A DNA stretch of 64,000 nt from Onchocerca volvulus (taxonomy: Eukaryota > Nematoda > Chromadorea > Rhabditida > Onchocercidae), in contig HG738138.1 in NCBI GenBank assembly GCA_000499405.2, forward strand, positions 19,259,753 to 19,323,752, written 5' to 3'. Shown here piece by piece: positions 14,307 to 27,999 of this stretch; the first letter of the stretch is position 1, and every line of letters starts with the position of its first letter. The notes beneath the pieces were generated by a model. That model saw nothing but the letters and a program-made list of their open reading frames with translations, searched no databases and had not been told where the DNA came from. The position numbers and the translations under genes were made by a program.

Positions 14307-17300
14307 AATACTTTTCTTTTCACTATTTCATTTAATCATGATCATCACTGCCAACAATCGAAAGCTTTGCTACAATATTTTATTTCGCAAATCGTTCATC
14401 GACGTTTTGTGAAAATAGATGACGGAATTAAGCCAAGATTAAATAATGCGCAAATGATTTGTATTTCCTCGCGTATGCTATTATGTCATTCAAACGAGTA
14501 ATCATGGTAGTGATCATTCTCGGCAAATTAGCAGTAATGTTAAGTCATTATTTAGTGTTCAGATTTGTCATTTCAACAAGCAGTTGAAACATGTGATAGA
14601 TTATTGTCAGCTAACTTGCTGATTCTTTGATTGCTTGAATCACTGGTTTATTCCTGTATCAAAAGTGGATGCGTCATATTTTGGATTTCATCCATTTCTG
14701 GATCCATAATTTTTATTATCCAGTTCTAAAGCTTTATTTTGAATCACTCGTTTGTTCAATTTTTCGGCCAAGTATGTACTAATAATTTCGTCCCAAGAAA
14801 GTTTCAGTTCGAAAGATGTGAATAATTATTGCATGATACATATAAGACCAATCCCTCTGCTTGGCGTATTTCATTTTGTGCTGCTTTTACTCATACATTA
14901 TGGGCACTTTTTTTGCCTTTTTGAAGGATTATTTCCTGTCGATTTGTATATACGTATGTATATCTTTCACAGTTATCTCAGATCTGTGGTACCAATACCA
15001 GTGCTATGCAGTTTGATGATCTTTGTCTACATTCAGACAGTTAGATGGTAACTTCAATGCGGAACTAAATTGCTTAGAACAATTTGCGATCGAAGCCGAA
15101 TATCTTCAATCTCATCATCGTATCAGCAACATCTGGAACAGAACTCCTTCATTACTTCCCTTTCGCTTTCATTAACTCATTTTCCCTCGTAAAAATGCCA
15201 GCTAATGATTTTTGTTGTGTTTTCTCTCTTTTAGAGATCTTTCAGAACAAGCTACTTAGCTGCTGTCTTGCTTATCTGCAGATCTGCAAGATAGCCGCTA
15301 GGTGGTTCACAACAGCTCTTCTGCTTCCTTTACTTCCCATCTTGCTCATTCTGTCTTGAAGTTCCTATCAATTTTACATGATATGCCTCCCCTGGATGTT
15401 GATTTCAATGAACGACTTCCGGTTAAACAAGCAGATATTAGTGATTATAGTTCTCCTCCTGCTCTCACTCCTAAGCACATTTAAATCGTTCCTGCACCTT
15501 TAAATCCAGTCCAGTTTCTGGACTTCTCTCTTTCACAACCATATCTAATTTTTAGTATCATTTCGCGTATTCCGTTAGCATGTATGATTTGATAATGTTG
15601 CATTTCTGTTCACTTATTTGGCCCGGGTTTATCTCCGTATTATATTTTTGGATTCTTTTGAAGTTTATTTGAACATTTTTTTTTTTTTTTGAATTTTAAC
15701 AGCCTAGAGAGTAGATAATTCTTCTAAAGTAGTCTGGAATTCCACCGATCAAAATTTAGGAACTTCTACAGTCAAAGTCCTTTCCTCCAATCTCTCGAAT
15801 AGTTGAAGAGAAATTTCGATTGATAGGAGAGAATCAATTCTATGAATATGAAATTCTATCAGTATAAAGTTCTCTATCAGTATAAAATATATGATCTCTG
15901 TCGCAATTTTGATTTGAATTGAGAATTGGACTTCAGATTTTAATTGCTGTTATTGTTCAATAAAAATGAAAGTTTTGCTTTTATTTAATAAGTTTTTAAT
16001 TAAAATCGAATCAGTCAAATTTTTATTTGATTTATAAATGATGTCGTGTTTATCCGAAGTATTAGCGCGAGCGTATTTACCTATATATGATTTTTTTAAA
16101 CTACTAGCATATAGTGTATATCATATTATCATATCATATCAGAAGTAATAATAGCATTGATTGCAGCATGCTTTCATGTACCTTATGCTCCTGCTGCTCT
16201 CGATCATCTACAACATCATCTGTTTCTGCATCTTATGATCCGGTAAATTTGTCTTATCTGAAGTAAATTATATTTCTTTCTCGCATTTTATATGCTGCAC
16301 CAAATCTAATTTTTTTTTTTTGAATGCACTTTATTTTTAAAAAAACTGTTATTTCTATCTTCTTTGTGTAATTTTTTTTCATATTGTCTTCAGCAATTGG
16401 TGTGTCTGCTTTTATCTGTATACTTTATATTAGTAAATATATTTCAGTTTCCTTTCCCACCGTTTTCTGATTTATTTTTATGCTGTTCTTAGCTTCACTT
16501 AGAAGTTCAAAAAAAGTCTCGAAAATATTAACTGGGTCTTATAATATTCTCCATCACGCTAATTTATCATATTGAACATTAATTTGATGAACCATAATCA
16601 CTTATATATTTCGAATTGGTAAGTTTAATTCAACTTGTATGACTGGTTTTATATGCAGTAAGATTTCACCACATGTTTAATTGTCATTGCATTTTTCAAA
16701 ATTTCAGCATTTTTTTGAGACGATCAATCCTTTGAGCGGTTTCGGTGGGAAGGAATCATTGGAGACATATATGTGGGAGCAGTCACTGAAGGTGGAACCA
16801 AAAGATCCTGATAAAATGGAATTTATCGTAAGTTTCCTTAGCATTATTTTACCTGCCCTGTTGTCTCTCGCTGTTTGATGTTATCGATCAGGATTAGCTG
16901 GAGCAAAATTTTGCAGATAACTGGCGTAGTACATAGGAAAAATTTGAATCCCTCTCCCTGGCCTTATTTTAAAAAAAGTTTCCGTTTCAAAATTTGTATT
17001 ACATAAGGAACCACCCACTTTACTTTGCTGCATCTAAAGTAGAAAGAAATTGATAATGAATAAATAATAATTTTTAAGGGATTTTTCAGAATTAGGAGAA
17101 TCATTTTTATTACGTTTTCTTTGTTTTTATCCCTTTCATTTTATCTGAAAATAATGCAGTTGAGGAGTAGTTTTAAGTTCAGTATTTTTAAATTTCTCGT
17201 TTTTCTGATACACTCTCTTTGATAAATAGATTTAAAGTAATAAAATGCAGGGTTCATCAATACTAACTTAGCTGCAATAACATCCCCTTCAACGGAAAAC

Positions 17301-20300
17301 ATTTTTTAAAACTTCGGAAAAAGGCTCGGCCCAACTGTTTATGTTTTTGCACATCTTATTTAAACTTTAGAAATGCTAATAAATAATTTCATCAAACTTC
17401 AAACTAAGATTTGAAAAAAAGCTTTATTTATCTTTAATTTATTTTAGTTTTAAATCAATTTCCAGAAAATATAGGGATTGAAATCGGAATTCTTCACATT
17501 ATGCTGTCTCTGGCAAGTTTCTAACGCTGATTTTCTCTATCAAAAAATTGCAGAGCATTATTTGTTTGTCCCTATAATATTGAATGTTATATTTTCTGGA
17601 AATTGTTTTTGGCAAATCTGAAACAATCATTTTCTACCACGAAGTGGAATTAATGATGAAAGAATCTAAAATAATTTTACGTGCGAAACAATTATATCTC
17701 AGCGACATCCTTAGTAATAAGTATCATAACTATTTCTGATAATGTTGATATAATTTAATTCTGGTGAGGGGTTTCATGTCATTTCTTTGTGTATCAGTTA
17801 ATTCCATGTTAGACATTTTTTGTTATTGTTCATTACAGATTGTTAATTGTAATAACTCTCGTTATAGAAATCATCTAGACCAGCTCATGTGCTGAAATCG
17901 CCAGGCATCAAGCCACCCAAAGTAATCTCATCAACACCGTCAACCAGTGGTCCATCTAATCATTACTCAGGACATCGTGCTAGTGGACGAGGTTTCTCGG
18001 CACTTAACAATTACAGTTCCAATGTATCTCACTCATCAGTTGTGTGAGTTTCTAGTATCATAAACTTCTTCTTTTCAGAAGTACCATTCTGTTAACATGT
18101 TCCTACAATATCAGTTGATTCAGTACTTATGCCAACTGAACGTATATTAGAAATACTTGTTTTAATGTTTCGAATAGAACCCAAGGTTATTTGGAAGTAA
18201 TTTATTGGCTTATTTCACTGATAGAATAATAACAGTCTGCTCTAAAAGCAATATAATTCAATTGGTTTTGGTTTGGATCTACTTCTTCTTACCTTAAATC
18301 CAGTTCGAATTAGTGGTCGCTGCCAACTAAGATCAACATGTGTCAGATATTTCACCTTTGCAGAACATAATTTGTACTGAAATATTAAACTGCTGCAAAT
18401 GCGAGATTAGTTAATATTTTCAAGGTTAGGTTTATCTTGCTCCTTGTTCTGAAAGACGAAAAAAAAAAATAGAAACTCAGCATGGCGCCAAAGTTCATTA
18501 TTCAATAATAAATCTTGTTTAAGGAATATTACTTTATATTTAAAATCAGTTGAATTATATTAGCCATATTTTCTAAAAAAAAAAATTCTGTATATTGATT
18601 TTCATATTTATAAAATATATTGTAAGGGTAACAATTCAAATCGAATTGTCAGCTTGTGTTTAAGTACTGCTTTAACATTACATGCTTTCTCTTATTTTTC
18701 CAAGATGAGGGAATGAGTTGAATTATTTAAAAAATTCGTTTGTTGCTGCTAATGCTGGAAGAAAGCAATTAGTTGAATTGAAAAGGAATTTAATTGTTTT
18801 TCCTCTTGCTGTTATGTTATAAACATGCTTGAAAATTGCGAATTGGACTCTTAATTATCATTTAAATTTCATCATTTTGAAATTAGTCATTTTTAACAAT
18901 GGTTTTATGTGTTAATTTTATTTATACGCTCTTCAGGTCACATCCGAACTTTTTACCTAGTTTCGAGGAGCGAAATTCTCATCTTGGAATGATTGAAATC
19001 ACTCCAGGTTAATTTAAATTTCTCTGTGCATATTGTATAGCAGAATAAGACGATTTATCTGTTGCCATTCTAGAAATGAATCTGATCATAGTTTTTTGGA
19101 ATGAACTTATAAAATTGCCGGATTGAAGTTGAAACCTGTAGTTTCAAATATTTAAATACTCAAATTTCTAGGACAACAACCACGATATCTTGGTGATGCA
19201 AAGCGCGATAGTCAGCAAATAATTGAAACAGAACCACGAATTCCGTCAATAATGCCAAAGACTAGGCATCGAAATGATAAAGCATCCTCGACACCATCAA
19301 GTCCACATTCATCGCAAAATGGGCATTTTATTGCTCCGTCACCACCTCCTCTCTATCCACGACAATTATCTACCCAGGAACATTTGGCTCCACCACCACC
19401 ACCTATAAAAATTTTGACTCATGCAGCTCCAGATTCCAGTGGTCCTGTTCCACCTCACTCTGCACCCTTCTATATTGCTCATCCAGGTTCGTCCATTTCA
19501 ATAAATTTGATTATTAATCCTTTTATTTTAAAGCTAAATACTTCGTCTAATGTATCGACAGCTTCGGCTGAGTTGTATTGATTTCAGAAAGTTTTAAACA
19601 AATTTCGATAGCATCGTAGTGATTTGAAGAATATCATTGGGAGATTATTGATATAATTGATAACTGTCGCAATTTTGGCACTTTCCGAATGTTGAAAAAT
19701 TCTATGTTTATTCTAATTTATTGGTATGATATTTCGAAACGTTCAGATTCATTCGTTTTTCCGCCATATGGAGGAAATGCAGTATGTTCGCGAGTAACAG
19801 TACCTTTGGAAAAAACTTCACCTATAGTTTCGCCGAAACTTCACCTAAAAACTTCACCTACAACAAGCATAACTACTCCAACAGTACCACCAAGGAAAAA
19901 AATGGAGCAGTTACCATCTCCGCTGTCTGATGATGCTGTGCGCATTGTCTGGAATAAGTTAGAATTGAATTTCTCAGATTTTTCATATATCAAATTTTAA
20001 GTTTGTGAAAATGGAAATATATAGTTTCGCTAATAATATTTTTTGTGGCCTTGTTAACTGATTTATGGTTTTTAGGGAAGCACAGCCAACGATGCCTGAT
20101 GTAAGTGCTGTCATATCATTACCCTCATCATCGTCAAATTCAATTCAAAATAATGCCACCACAACGCCAAGGTTATATCCACGACGAACCTATCCAATAG
20201 AGCCACCTCCAAGACCACCAAAATTGTAAGTTATTTTTTTACATATCCTGACGAAGAATAGTGATATCATGAGCAGCCTTTGCAAATGAGCAACACTTTT

Positions 20301-20464
20301 GTGTCTGAGACGTACAGTGTATACGTGATTTCAGATTTAATAGCAAAAAACCGCAAGAATTATCTGGTGAAAAGGCAGTTACAAAAAAAAATGGTTCCGA
20401 ATCGCCTCCTCCATTACCGCCAAAAACTTACAAACGAAAGCAGCCACATAGTCGTCCATCATAG
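149..20464 (+). CDS. sos-1: Son of sevenless (SOS) Ras guanine-nucleotide exchange factor, 5' end missing
   Basis: SOS links receptor tyrosine kinases, through Grb2/SEM-5, to Ras by GDP/GTP exchange at the inner plasma membrane. Exons seen: 149-232, 314-400, 616-723, 893-1000, 1099-1266, 1373-1447, 1683-1808, 2036-2163, 2263-2393, 2607-2651, 2837-3007, 3178-3316, 3425-3508, 3619-3738, 3921-4079, 4333-4467, 4834-4987, about 5233-5328, 5630-5839, 6017-6199, 6326-6443, 6694-6773, 7234-7386, 16708-16827, 17868-18043, 18937-19007, 19172-19486, 19747-19957, 20076-20225, 20335-20464. Frames join throughout, giving about 1344 residues. Order: end of the histone-fold region ([11 protein letters not shown]), DH (893-2393), PH (2607-3316), REM/RasGEFN ([11 protein letters not shown], 3921-4079), CDC25 domain ([23 protein letters not shown]) and a proline-rich tail ending [12 protein letters not shown], an SH3-binding site. 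Human SOS1 is about 1330 residues, so roughly 100 N-terminal residues lie upstream. The acceptor near 5233 is weak, so that exon's start is uncertain. Confidence 0.97.
1614..1682 (+). repeat. Double poly-T tract abutting a SOS splice acceptor
   Basis: There are 32 T (1614-1645), then GAAAA, then 29 T (1651-1679), followed at once by the acceptor CAG and exon 1683-1808. The tract takes the place of the usual short TTTCAG polypyrimidine signal. The lengths may be affected by assembly or sequencing error. Confidence 0.85.
3739..3920 (+). other. Likely GC-AG intron in SOS (donor GCAAGT)
   Basis: Joining exon ...TACCACTT (ending 3738) to the exon at 3921 gives [15 protein letters not shown], which lines up with the REM region of animal SOS (LTYHMYADPNFVRTF in human) and keeps frame. 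The donor is GCAAGT. Nearby GT sites (3743 and 3754) give the wrong phase for the only good acceptor, TTTTCAG at 3914-3920. Confidence 0.8.
5329..5629 (+). other. Possible second GC-AG intron in SOS
   Basis: Exon end AAG|GCAAGA at 5328/5329 spliced to ATTTTGTGG at 5630 gives PQKPKILWHIA, close in spacing to the animal SOS sequence before WHI. An ordinary GT donor at 5344 (ACA|GTAGTT) would also keep frame and would add five residues, so this call is less secure than the first. Confidence 0.45.
8538..8556. repeat. Short AAT trinucleotide repeat
   Basis: About six AAT/ATA units lie inside the long SOS intron, with nothing else around them. Confidence 0.7.
9901..10115. repeat. Degenerate direct repeat in the SOS intron
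   Basis: Two stretches, near 9907-9945 and 10068-10110, share TTATTTTATTTCCGTTTATA followed by AGTATATAA. They lie about 160 bp apart. It looks like a local duplication with no clear function. Confidence 0.6.
10787..10806. repeat. GT dinucleotide microsatellite
   Basis: An alternating GT run lies in the long SOS intron and is followed by further GTGTG-rich sequence to about 10824. Confidence 0.8.
14232..14305. repeat. 74-base poly-T tract
   Basis: This is the longest uninterrupted homopolymer in the window and lies in the 9.3 kb SOS intron. Its exact length is uncertain by nature. Confidence 0.9.
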
Positions 20465-23400
20465 ATTTGAGGCAGTAATATATTTTGTTGATTATACTCA
20501 GATTTAAAAATCCAATTTTAGTGCCATTTATGCCTTATTGTCAGTTGTATAGTTCTGAACTAATGCTGTTTGCCTTTCGAAATTTATATGATAAAGTTAA
20601 TAATGACTGGTAATAAGGCAACATCTTACAACATTTGTAAATAAGTGTGCTGGCTTCCTTTTACTTATATAATTAACCTGCGGTATCTTTATCTTTTCTT
20701 AAAATAACTCTATGATAATGATTATGTGTTCAGTAGGGAATGGACACTTTAAAGAGCTTTTAATTTGTCTTAGTTAAAGAGGAACAGAATATTTGTTCTG
20801 ATTATTAGTTTAGATAGAAAGAATTCTCCAAATTTGGGTACTAAACTTTGGTCTACTATGAATAAAATTCAGATTTTTAAGAATCGTTGTTCGGTTTCAT
20901 TTTGAATTTTTGTTGTAAAAATTCATTTTGTGCAGCTGTACTATTTAGCTTTACATGATAGTACCTTTATTGCTGTTGATTCTTTATACTTTGTGACGGG
21001 TGCTCTTTTTGTTAATCAATTATTTGATTAATAAGTTCCTGAAAATTCTATAACCTTACATACTTAAAATATAATGCATACACGTACTTCACTCAACCAT
21101 ACTTTTTATCCATTTCTGTTGTTGAGCTTAACATTTTGTTTATAATTTATTCATTGAATTATTTGGTATGGTTCGGGGAAATTTTTTGACAACTGCTAGT
21201 GTTAATTTGCGCTTTAAAGTTTTTCTTCAGCTCTTAAGAGATGAAAATTTGAGAATAAGAAATTTTTCGAAATTAAAAATTTGAGGTTTCTAAAGTTGCG
21301 GTGAGGTTGTTTTGAAACTGAATTTATTCGGAATTTCGATTTTGCAAATCTACCTGTGTTATGTAGAATTTGATGGGATGAACCGATCGTGCCATTTTGT
21401 TGTAGTAGCTACTGCTTTCCTACGTCCTGAATTGAAACTGTGATACTTTTTTCTCCGTTTTATTTCTGTATATGTGTGATGTCGAATCTTATAACATCGC
21501 TCTGCCTATATTTAATATTTTTTTAATTTCATTGGTTCGTTACTGTATGGAAAATAATGATTCATTCTCCTCTTACTTTGTTAATGTATGTTCTCTCCCG
21601 GTTTTTAATCATTTTTATTGTCATTTATAGAAATAATTTCTATTTATTGTAAAATTTGTTATTTGCAGAATTAGTAAATAAGCATAAATCTCAAGTCTAA
21701 TTTAATGGAGTTTTGGGTTTTCAAGATCTGTGGAAAATATCAAGATATCGTGAATGGTATGCACATTTTTTCGAAGACTGCATACCTTCAAAGATGATGC
21801 TTGAGAATAAAGAAAACTAGGTTTTGTTATTTAGATTTTTTAAGAATTTGTTGGTGCGAATCTTTACTAGACTAGAACTTCTACCGTCATAAAAGTTCTG
21901 TTAAGAAGCTGGTGAATGAAGTTAAGGGCAAATTACAGAATTTCGATAGTATACACATGAATTCTAATTTATTAATATTCAGTAATCAGCAATATTACTG
22001 AATTCTGATAGCCAATTTGAGATATGAGGTGTAAACGTAAATCGTGCTGCATGCTACATTTCATAATGTGCTTTTCTGTTTGCAGTATTGTTAACTAACA
22101 TTTCCATTAACAATCAGTGCCAATGATAAGGGTCCTTATGGTCCTCGTTGTTAATTTGCAAAATGAATACGAAAGACGTCTATTTCAAGTATATTCGATG
22201 AATGACGTCATCATGGTGACAATTTAGTGTAAAAGCAGCAGTTTTACTTCAATGAAGAATCTAAAAAATTAGAATTGTCCAGAAAGTGCTTGGATAGTTG
22301 TATGTCTTTCACATGAAAACTGTGTGACATTCGGTGCAGAACCGATAAGTTCTCGAAAAAATATAGATAAATGGTTTTTATTCAAACAATGCTAACTGAA
22401 CCAGTTCTTGTAGAGACGGTTATAGATTCCCACATCAGAAGTCAATGTTTATTTCGAAAAAAAGTAAATAAATCGTAAATCTGTGCAAAGTTCGTTATCA
22501 CTTTTGCAATGTTCAAGTTTTTTGACTGCAGTGCTAAAATGTGTGAGAAATGAAGAGATGAAGTTTAGAAATATGGATTATTTGTTGTTTATAAATTCGT
22601 CTTTTGCCAGGAGCTTGGGAAGTTCGGTATGAATTGGAATTGTTGATAGTGAAGTTGATTGTTTTTAGAGGCGGTACTGGGAATCACTAATTTCTAAAAA
22701 TTTTTAGGCTTCACAATAGGCATATTAAACATCAGGAAACATCAGTTTTGAAATATTTAATGAGCATTTCCATTGATCCATTCCATCATGAAGCAAATTT
22801 AGCTGATTTTTTGATTTCAACCTGCATACACACTCAACTTGGCAGTTAACATAAAACAAGACTCTCATAGAGATCCATCTTACAGAGTGCAAACATCAAT
22901 CTTCATCGATCTTCTTTTGTTTTCGCTCATAATTAACGCGACTTCTTCCCAATATGCACTATTTGCGAAATTGTACTCATATGTCTGTGTGGCTTCATTG
23001 ATCATTTCTCCAATCCAATAAAATGAAAGAAAATTATGTTTACAAACGGGGGAAATTACTTCTCTTCAAATTATTTCTTTTTTGCTCTTTTGAAATCTTC
23101 AAAATCGCAGACATGAACATAGAATGTTTTTGATTTTGAATGAAAATTTGCTCATTTTATTGTCATATGAGAATTTCTGGTTTGAAAAGTCAGTAATAGG
23201 ATATGATGCTAAAGTTTCCACTACTTTATTATAAGCGACATATATGCTTTTAATGAATTCATATATGAATTGCGTGTATGCACTGCATTAGATGATGATC
23301 AGTGCAAAGTTCATCTACGTTGAAGAGGAATAGTATTGATTCGTCGTAAAGGAACCTACAACGTTGTCATTTCTTTTGTGTGAATTTTTAGAAAGACTGA

Positions 23401-26083
23401 AGTACTGTGCGTTATTTAACTTTGTCAGCAAATTACTCCAAATGTCTTTCAGCAATTCAAATATACGAAGTTTTATAATGTCAACTTTTCCATGCATTAC
23501 CAGCCATCGTGATAAGCATATGATACCGAATGTCGAATGTCAGTCGAAGCGTAATGAATTCAGTTGACTGGACAAGAGCGAATTTGATGAATTTGGTAAA
23601 ACCATTTCCAAACTTCAGTCTTTGAGTGATTGAATGCGTTATCGTTTGAAAAAAGTTGCTGGAAAGAGATCACTTTTGAAGAGAAAGCGACATTAAATTC
23701 AAATGTAGCATTTATAAAAAGTTAACTAAAAGTTCAGAGATTCAAGGCTACATGTAAAAGTAAAGGAAGGAATATTCGACATATTTTAGAGCATATTTCT
23801 CAACGATAGCAACAAAATGTGATCTCTCACCTATAAGTTGTGAGTCTATGTATGTAATGTTTTATTCACTGAAAGATTTGAAATTTCTTCGGCAAATTTC
23901 TCATCCATTAAAAAACATTAAAACATCTCGATTAATATGTTGGAAAACGTTACTTTTCAGATGTTTGTTGAATTATTTTTCATTTTCCTGAGAATTTATA
24001 AAAGAAAAACATAGGGTATTTGAAAAAATGACATAGAGAGAATAGAGGGAGAATATGGACGCAGATTTTGCATTCATCAGTGTTTTATGTTTGTACACGC
24101 TGCATTCACGTGCATCGAGTCGTGGTACTAATTGTGCTATTGGTAATTTGTAATTATGAGAGAGCTGAATTTTGTAGTATTCAAAATCAGATGTGTTATC
24201 AAAGCACTTTAAATTATTAATGAAATTTCATCTTTGATCGATCATAGGTGACGCAATCTTCAAATAAAATTACAACATGAATTATGAATCAGTGATAAAA
24301 GATAATTTAAATCATTTGAAACGAACAAATTCGTTTTAATCAGTGCTTGAATTTTAAATTTGAGCTCAAAATAAATTTAAAATTTAACTTTACCATTGAT
24401 TTTAGGGTGACGAGGCGGATTTAACTGCTACGACATTGGAATTTTTCTTAATAAATAGAAATATAATGAAAAACACTAACTTGTAATGATCCATAGATAT
24501 TTTGCAAACATTGACCCACTAAATGCAGATTTGCTTTGCGCAATTTCGTTCTCATGATGAGGAAATTGTAAGACCTTGTATCCAGTTTGGATAAGTCTAC
24601 ATATGTATCCAACAAAGTTTTAAGTCTTGCTGTTTTTTGCTTTTTTTTTTAATAATAATATATTTTATTTAAAAAAAAATTAAGTACTTGTATCCCTAAA
24701 CAAAATTGATGTATTCATTACTCAATGTCCTGTCGTGTCATCGGAAATCGGAAGTCCTTGAAATGGTGCCATGACATCTGCCCGACATGAATTATGCAAA
24801 AAGTGTCTTTTTTACATGTGTTTTGTCGTTGGTGTTCACGTGCGTTGCAACAGAGATTGGCTTTATGTGCATGGAGGAGTGGCAAGAATGTCGAGATGAT
24901 AGGAACGACTGCAAAAAGTTTTGCAAAATTTGATTGCTGGTCTCTATATTTAAATAGGTTAAAGGTATGATTCACTTCTAAGCTTTGGACAAATTGTTCA
25001 ACTATTTTTATCAATTTTGTTAGCATCAGTTCAAATCCTTGTTCATAATTCTTTCTTTAAAAAAACCTGGATAAAAGCCTTATGCTTTGCTAAACTTTCT
25101 CTATGGTTACGCTTGTCTGTATTGAAAGATGCTTGAATAGAAAAGCTATAAAAAAATAATTCTCAATTGCAATAAATAATATAGCATAATATGCCAAATT
25201 TGAGATGCTTTTATTATTTATTTCTTTTGTGAGTAATTACTTTACTCATTAAATTATAATAACTTTTAATATATTTCGACTTTTGTGATGTTGAATATAT
25301 TCTCATGTTTACTTTTTCCTTCCCAACTTTCTATGCCTGTTTTTTAGCTCAGAAGACGATATACTAATAATTTTAATGAGATAGACTCTTATTCCTAATT
25401 TGTAACCTTATTAAGTACCACAAATGTCCCTACGCAGTTCATTACACCATTCTTTAATGAATGTAGTATGTGAAAAGTATATTTGAACTTTATATTTAAA
25501 ATTGTATGTTTGTTTTCTTTAGCAACTTTCTGAACTTTCAGATTGATTTGCAAATTGTCTCTCTTATTATTGGATATATATTTAAAATTTTGGTGTATCA
25601 CATATTTTTTTAACTTTCCATGTGTTGTTGTCCCTATCTATTAATGCAAAGAATTCTTAGTGAGAGGTAGAAATAACATTCCTGAGGGGTAATGTCTGCA
25701 AAATTAAGCTGTTATCACATCAAATTCAAACTGATTTATTGAAAGTGTCGAATTGTTTGTATCATTTCTGGACATTTGACTTTGTTTGCTATGAGTTATT
25801 GAAATTTTCATAATTGCTCGATTATTTTGTATTATTTTTTCTTTTTTTGGCAGGAATAAAATGATGAAAATTGTGATAATGGAAGATATGACAAAAATTT
25901 TAATCTGCTTATTTTCAGGGCACAAAGAACAAGAGGTGTTCAACTACTTGGTAGTTATTCCTGTAAGCATATATCACTTACTGTTACTATTATTTTCCTC
26001 ACTATTGCTATTATTATTATCAGCTGCGCTTTACACTTTCATTTGCATTAAATAATATCAGTAACATCATCTGCAGCAGTGTC
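20465..26083. other. Intergenic region between SOS and the small PPxY gene
   Basis: About 5.6 kb of AT-rich DNA follows the SOS stop. Open frames on both strands are short and show no family motif or sensible splice chain. An AATAAA at about 20862 could serve SOS polyadenylation, but it is not unique. Near 25920 the run TTTTCAG then an AG-ended block before GTGTTC could be a 5' untranslated exon of the next gene; this cannot be shown. Confidence 0.5.
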
Positions 26084-27999
26084 ATGTATCTTCTGGATAA
26101 CTCTACTATTCTAAGCGGAATTTCAAGCATTGAAAGTGACCGTAAGTTTTTCCTCTTTTTTCATTTTTCATTTTGCAAAAGCTGCTTCAATTTTGAAAGT
26201 TTGGTGAAAATTTCTACCATAGGTTTTCTGAACTGTCACAAATATTTCTCCATCAGAAATCGTTCAAGCAGAAAATAATAATTTTATTCACCGTGAGCTG
26301 TGTATTTGCTTAGTTATGAAAAAATACTTCTATAGTGTACGATTCTTGGGATGAGTTCAAGTTCTTTCTACTAGAATTTTCTATTTTTTTTAAACAAAAA
26401 AGTGAAAATAGTTATGAATTAAGATTATTTTCAGGTGTATCCAGGATGTATTCTGATCTCTACATATTATTCGCATTCATGGGTTTCATTATCGGCTCCT
26501 TTGCATTATTTTTCACAATCAATGTTTCTAAAGCTCGCCTTGGTAATTTTTTTATTCTTTTTTTTTTTTGTATCATTCCACTTACTGAAATATACAGACA
26601 TTGATTAGTATCGTGTTTATTCAATTAATATAAAGAATCAACATGAAATTAAAAGTGGTAATAGACAAATGGTTGAAATATATTTATAAAAATCAACATA
26701 TGCTAGAAAAGAACTTAAAAAGCGAACAAATCGTTAATTCTAAATCAAATTATTAAAATTTGAAGCACCAAATTTTTTATTTCTGATTGAAATCAATGTT
26801 TAAGGCGCAGCTAATAAACAGTAGAAAGGATTCGTTGCTCATATAGAACTCTTTGCATAAAATAACAGAATACTGTTCAAGAATGTTCCTATTCTCAGTT
26901 TTTAGCTTGATTAGTGAAATATGATGGCATAAAATAGAACCATTAACAAGTGAGCAACAGAATTTTTCCAATTACATTTCATTAAAAATATGAAATTTGT
27001 AAAAAATAGCAACTGAATTGTATTTGGACTGGAATTTCTACCTGTTTTAAAAAATTTCTTATTAGGTGTCACATTGCATTTTGCATTTAAAAATTACTGG
27101 TATTATCTAAACTTTGTTTAATACTTTAAAATATCAGCGACTGATAACGGAATCATACCAAACAATGTAGGAGAATATGATCGCTGATCGCGGTATTTTT
27201 TTAACAACGAACTGATAAGTACCATTCAGAATGACATTAATTTAACATTCCTTAATATTTCCATGCTTAATGCACTCTCTATGACATAAAAAAAAAAAAC
27301 TCAGCATTCTTCCTTTACCATTTCTTAGGGAGTGTTTGTAAATCACATTAATAAAAACCGATATTTTGTAAATATTTGCTAAATTCTTGAATCTTTGATA
27401 TTAAAAAAATTCTCTACTTATCGCATTTTCTCACCAACACTGTATTTATACCTACACCTATAATAATTAGATGATTGAAGTAAATAAAACGACCAAAATA
27501 ATTCAGCCTGAACAGTTAGACTCAGTTTCCAGAAATCAGAAGTTACTTGAATCCCTTGGATTACTGTTTAGATTACTGCAGTCATTTACATGAATTATTC
27601 AGCAATATAAATATAATTTGACAACTTATGTTCGCATTCTTTTTATTATAATTCGTTCAATTCACAAACCTGTACAGGTCTATAAATTACTTTAAGCTTA
27701 CTAAGCTTGGAAAACTTGTAGATTTTACAGCTCATAAGAATTAAATTCTGTAAATTTGATTTTAACACCGTTTTAGACTCGTTGTAAGAAGAAGACTTTC
27801 ATGATTTCAATTTACAGGGACACGAAACAATACAACAGTATATGTAATCGATTTACCACCTAGATATTCTGAAGTGGAACCACCATCATATGATTGGGTT
27901 CTGAAACACCGTTATCTTGAAGACTCTTCATTTAAAATGCATTTGTCATTAAATTTGTCAACAATGATGATTATCTGCAGTTGCTTGATATTATTGTAG
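26084..27999 (+). CDS. Small membrane protein with two PPxY motifs
   Basis: Three exons (26084-26141, 26435-26542, 27818-27999) join in one frame to give 115 residues. The start ATG lies four bases after a CTGCAGCAG acceptor-like site, which fits SL trans-splicing. Residues about 28-50 (LYILFAFMGFIIGSFALFFT) form one strong hydrophobic segment. Residues about 69-77 carry PPRYSEVEPPSY, two PPxY motifs of the kind bound by WW domains of NEDD4-family ubiquitin ligases. The C-terminus (STMMIICSCLILL) is again hydrophobic and could be a second membrane segment. I do not recognise the family. The adaptor-like role is an inference from motifs only. Intron 2 is 1.3 kb, so an extra small exon is possible, although the phase fits without one. 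Confidence 0.6.

Larger units (their letters stand above)
7387..16707 (+). other. 9.3 kb intron of SOS
   Basis: The donor GTAAGT at 7387 and the acceptor TTTCAG at 16702-16707 join ...EPSVR to [15 protein letters not shown] with no phase change. This intron is far longer than any other in the gene (most are under 700 bp). It holds AT-rich DNA, a GT-dinucleotide run, a 74-T tract and two coding-like stretches reported in the findings. I see no recognised nested gene, tRNA or transposon in it. Confidence 0.85.

Noticed and set aside
24718..25026. 102-codon minus-strand frame
   Set aside because: No ATG at its start, no family motif and no neighbouring exons with matching phase.
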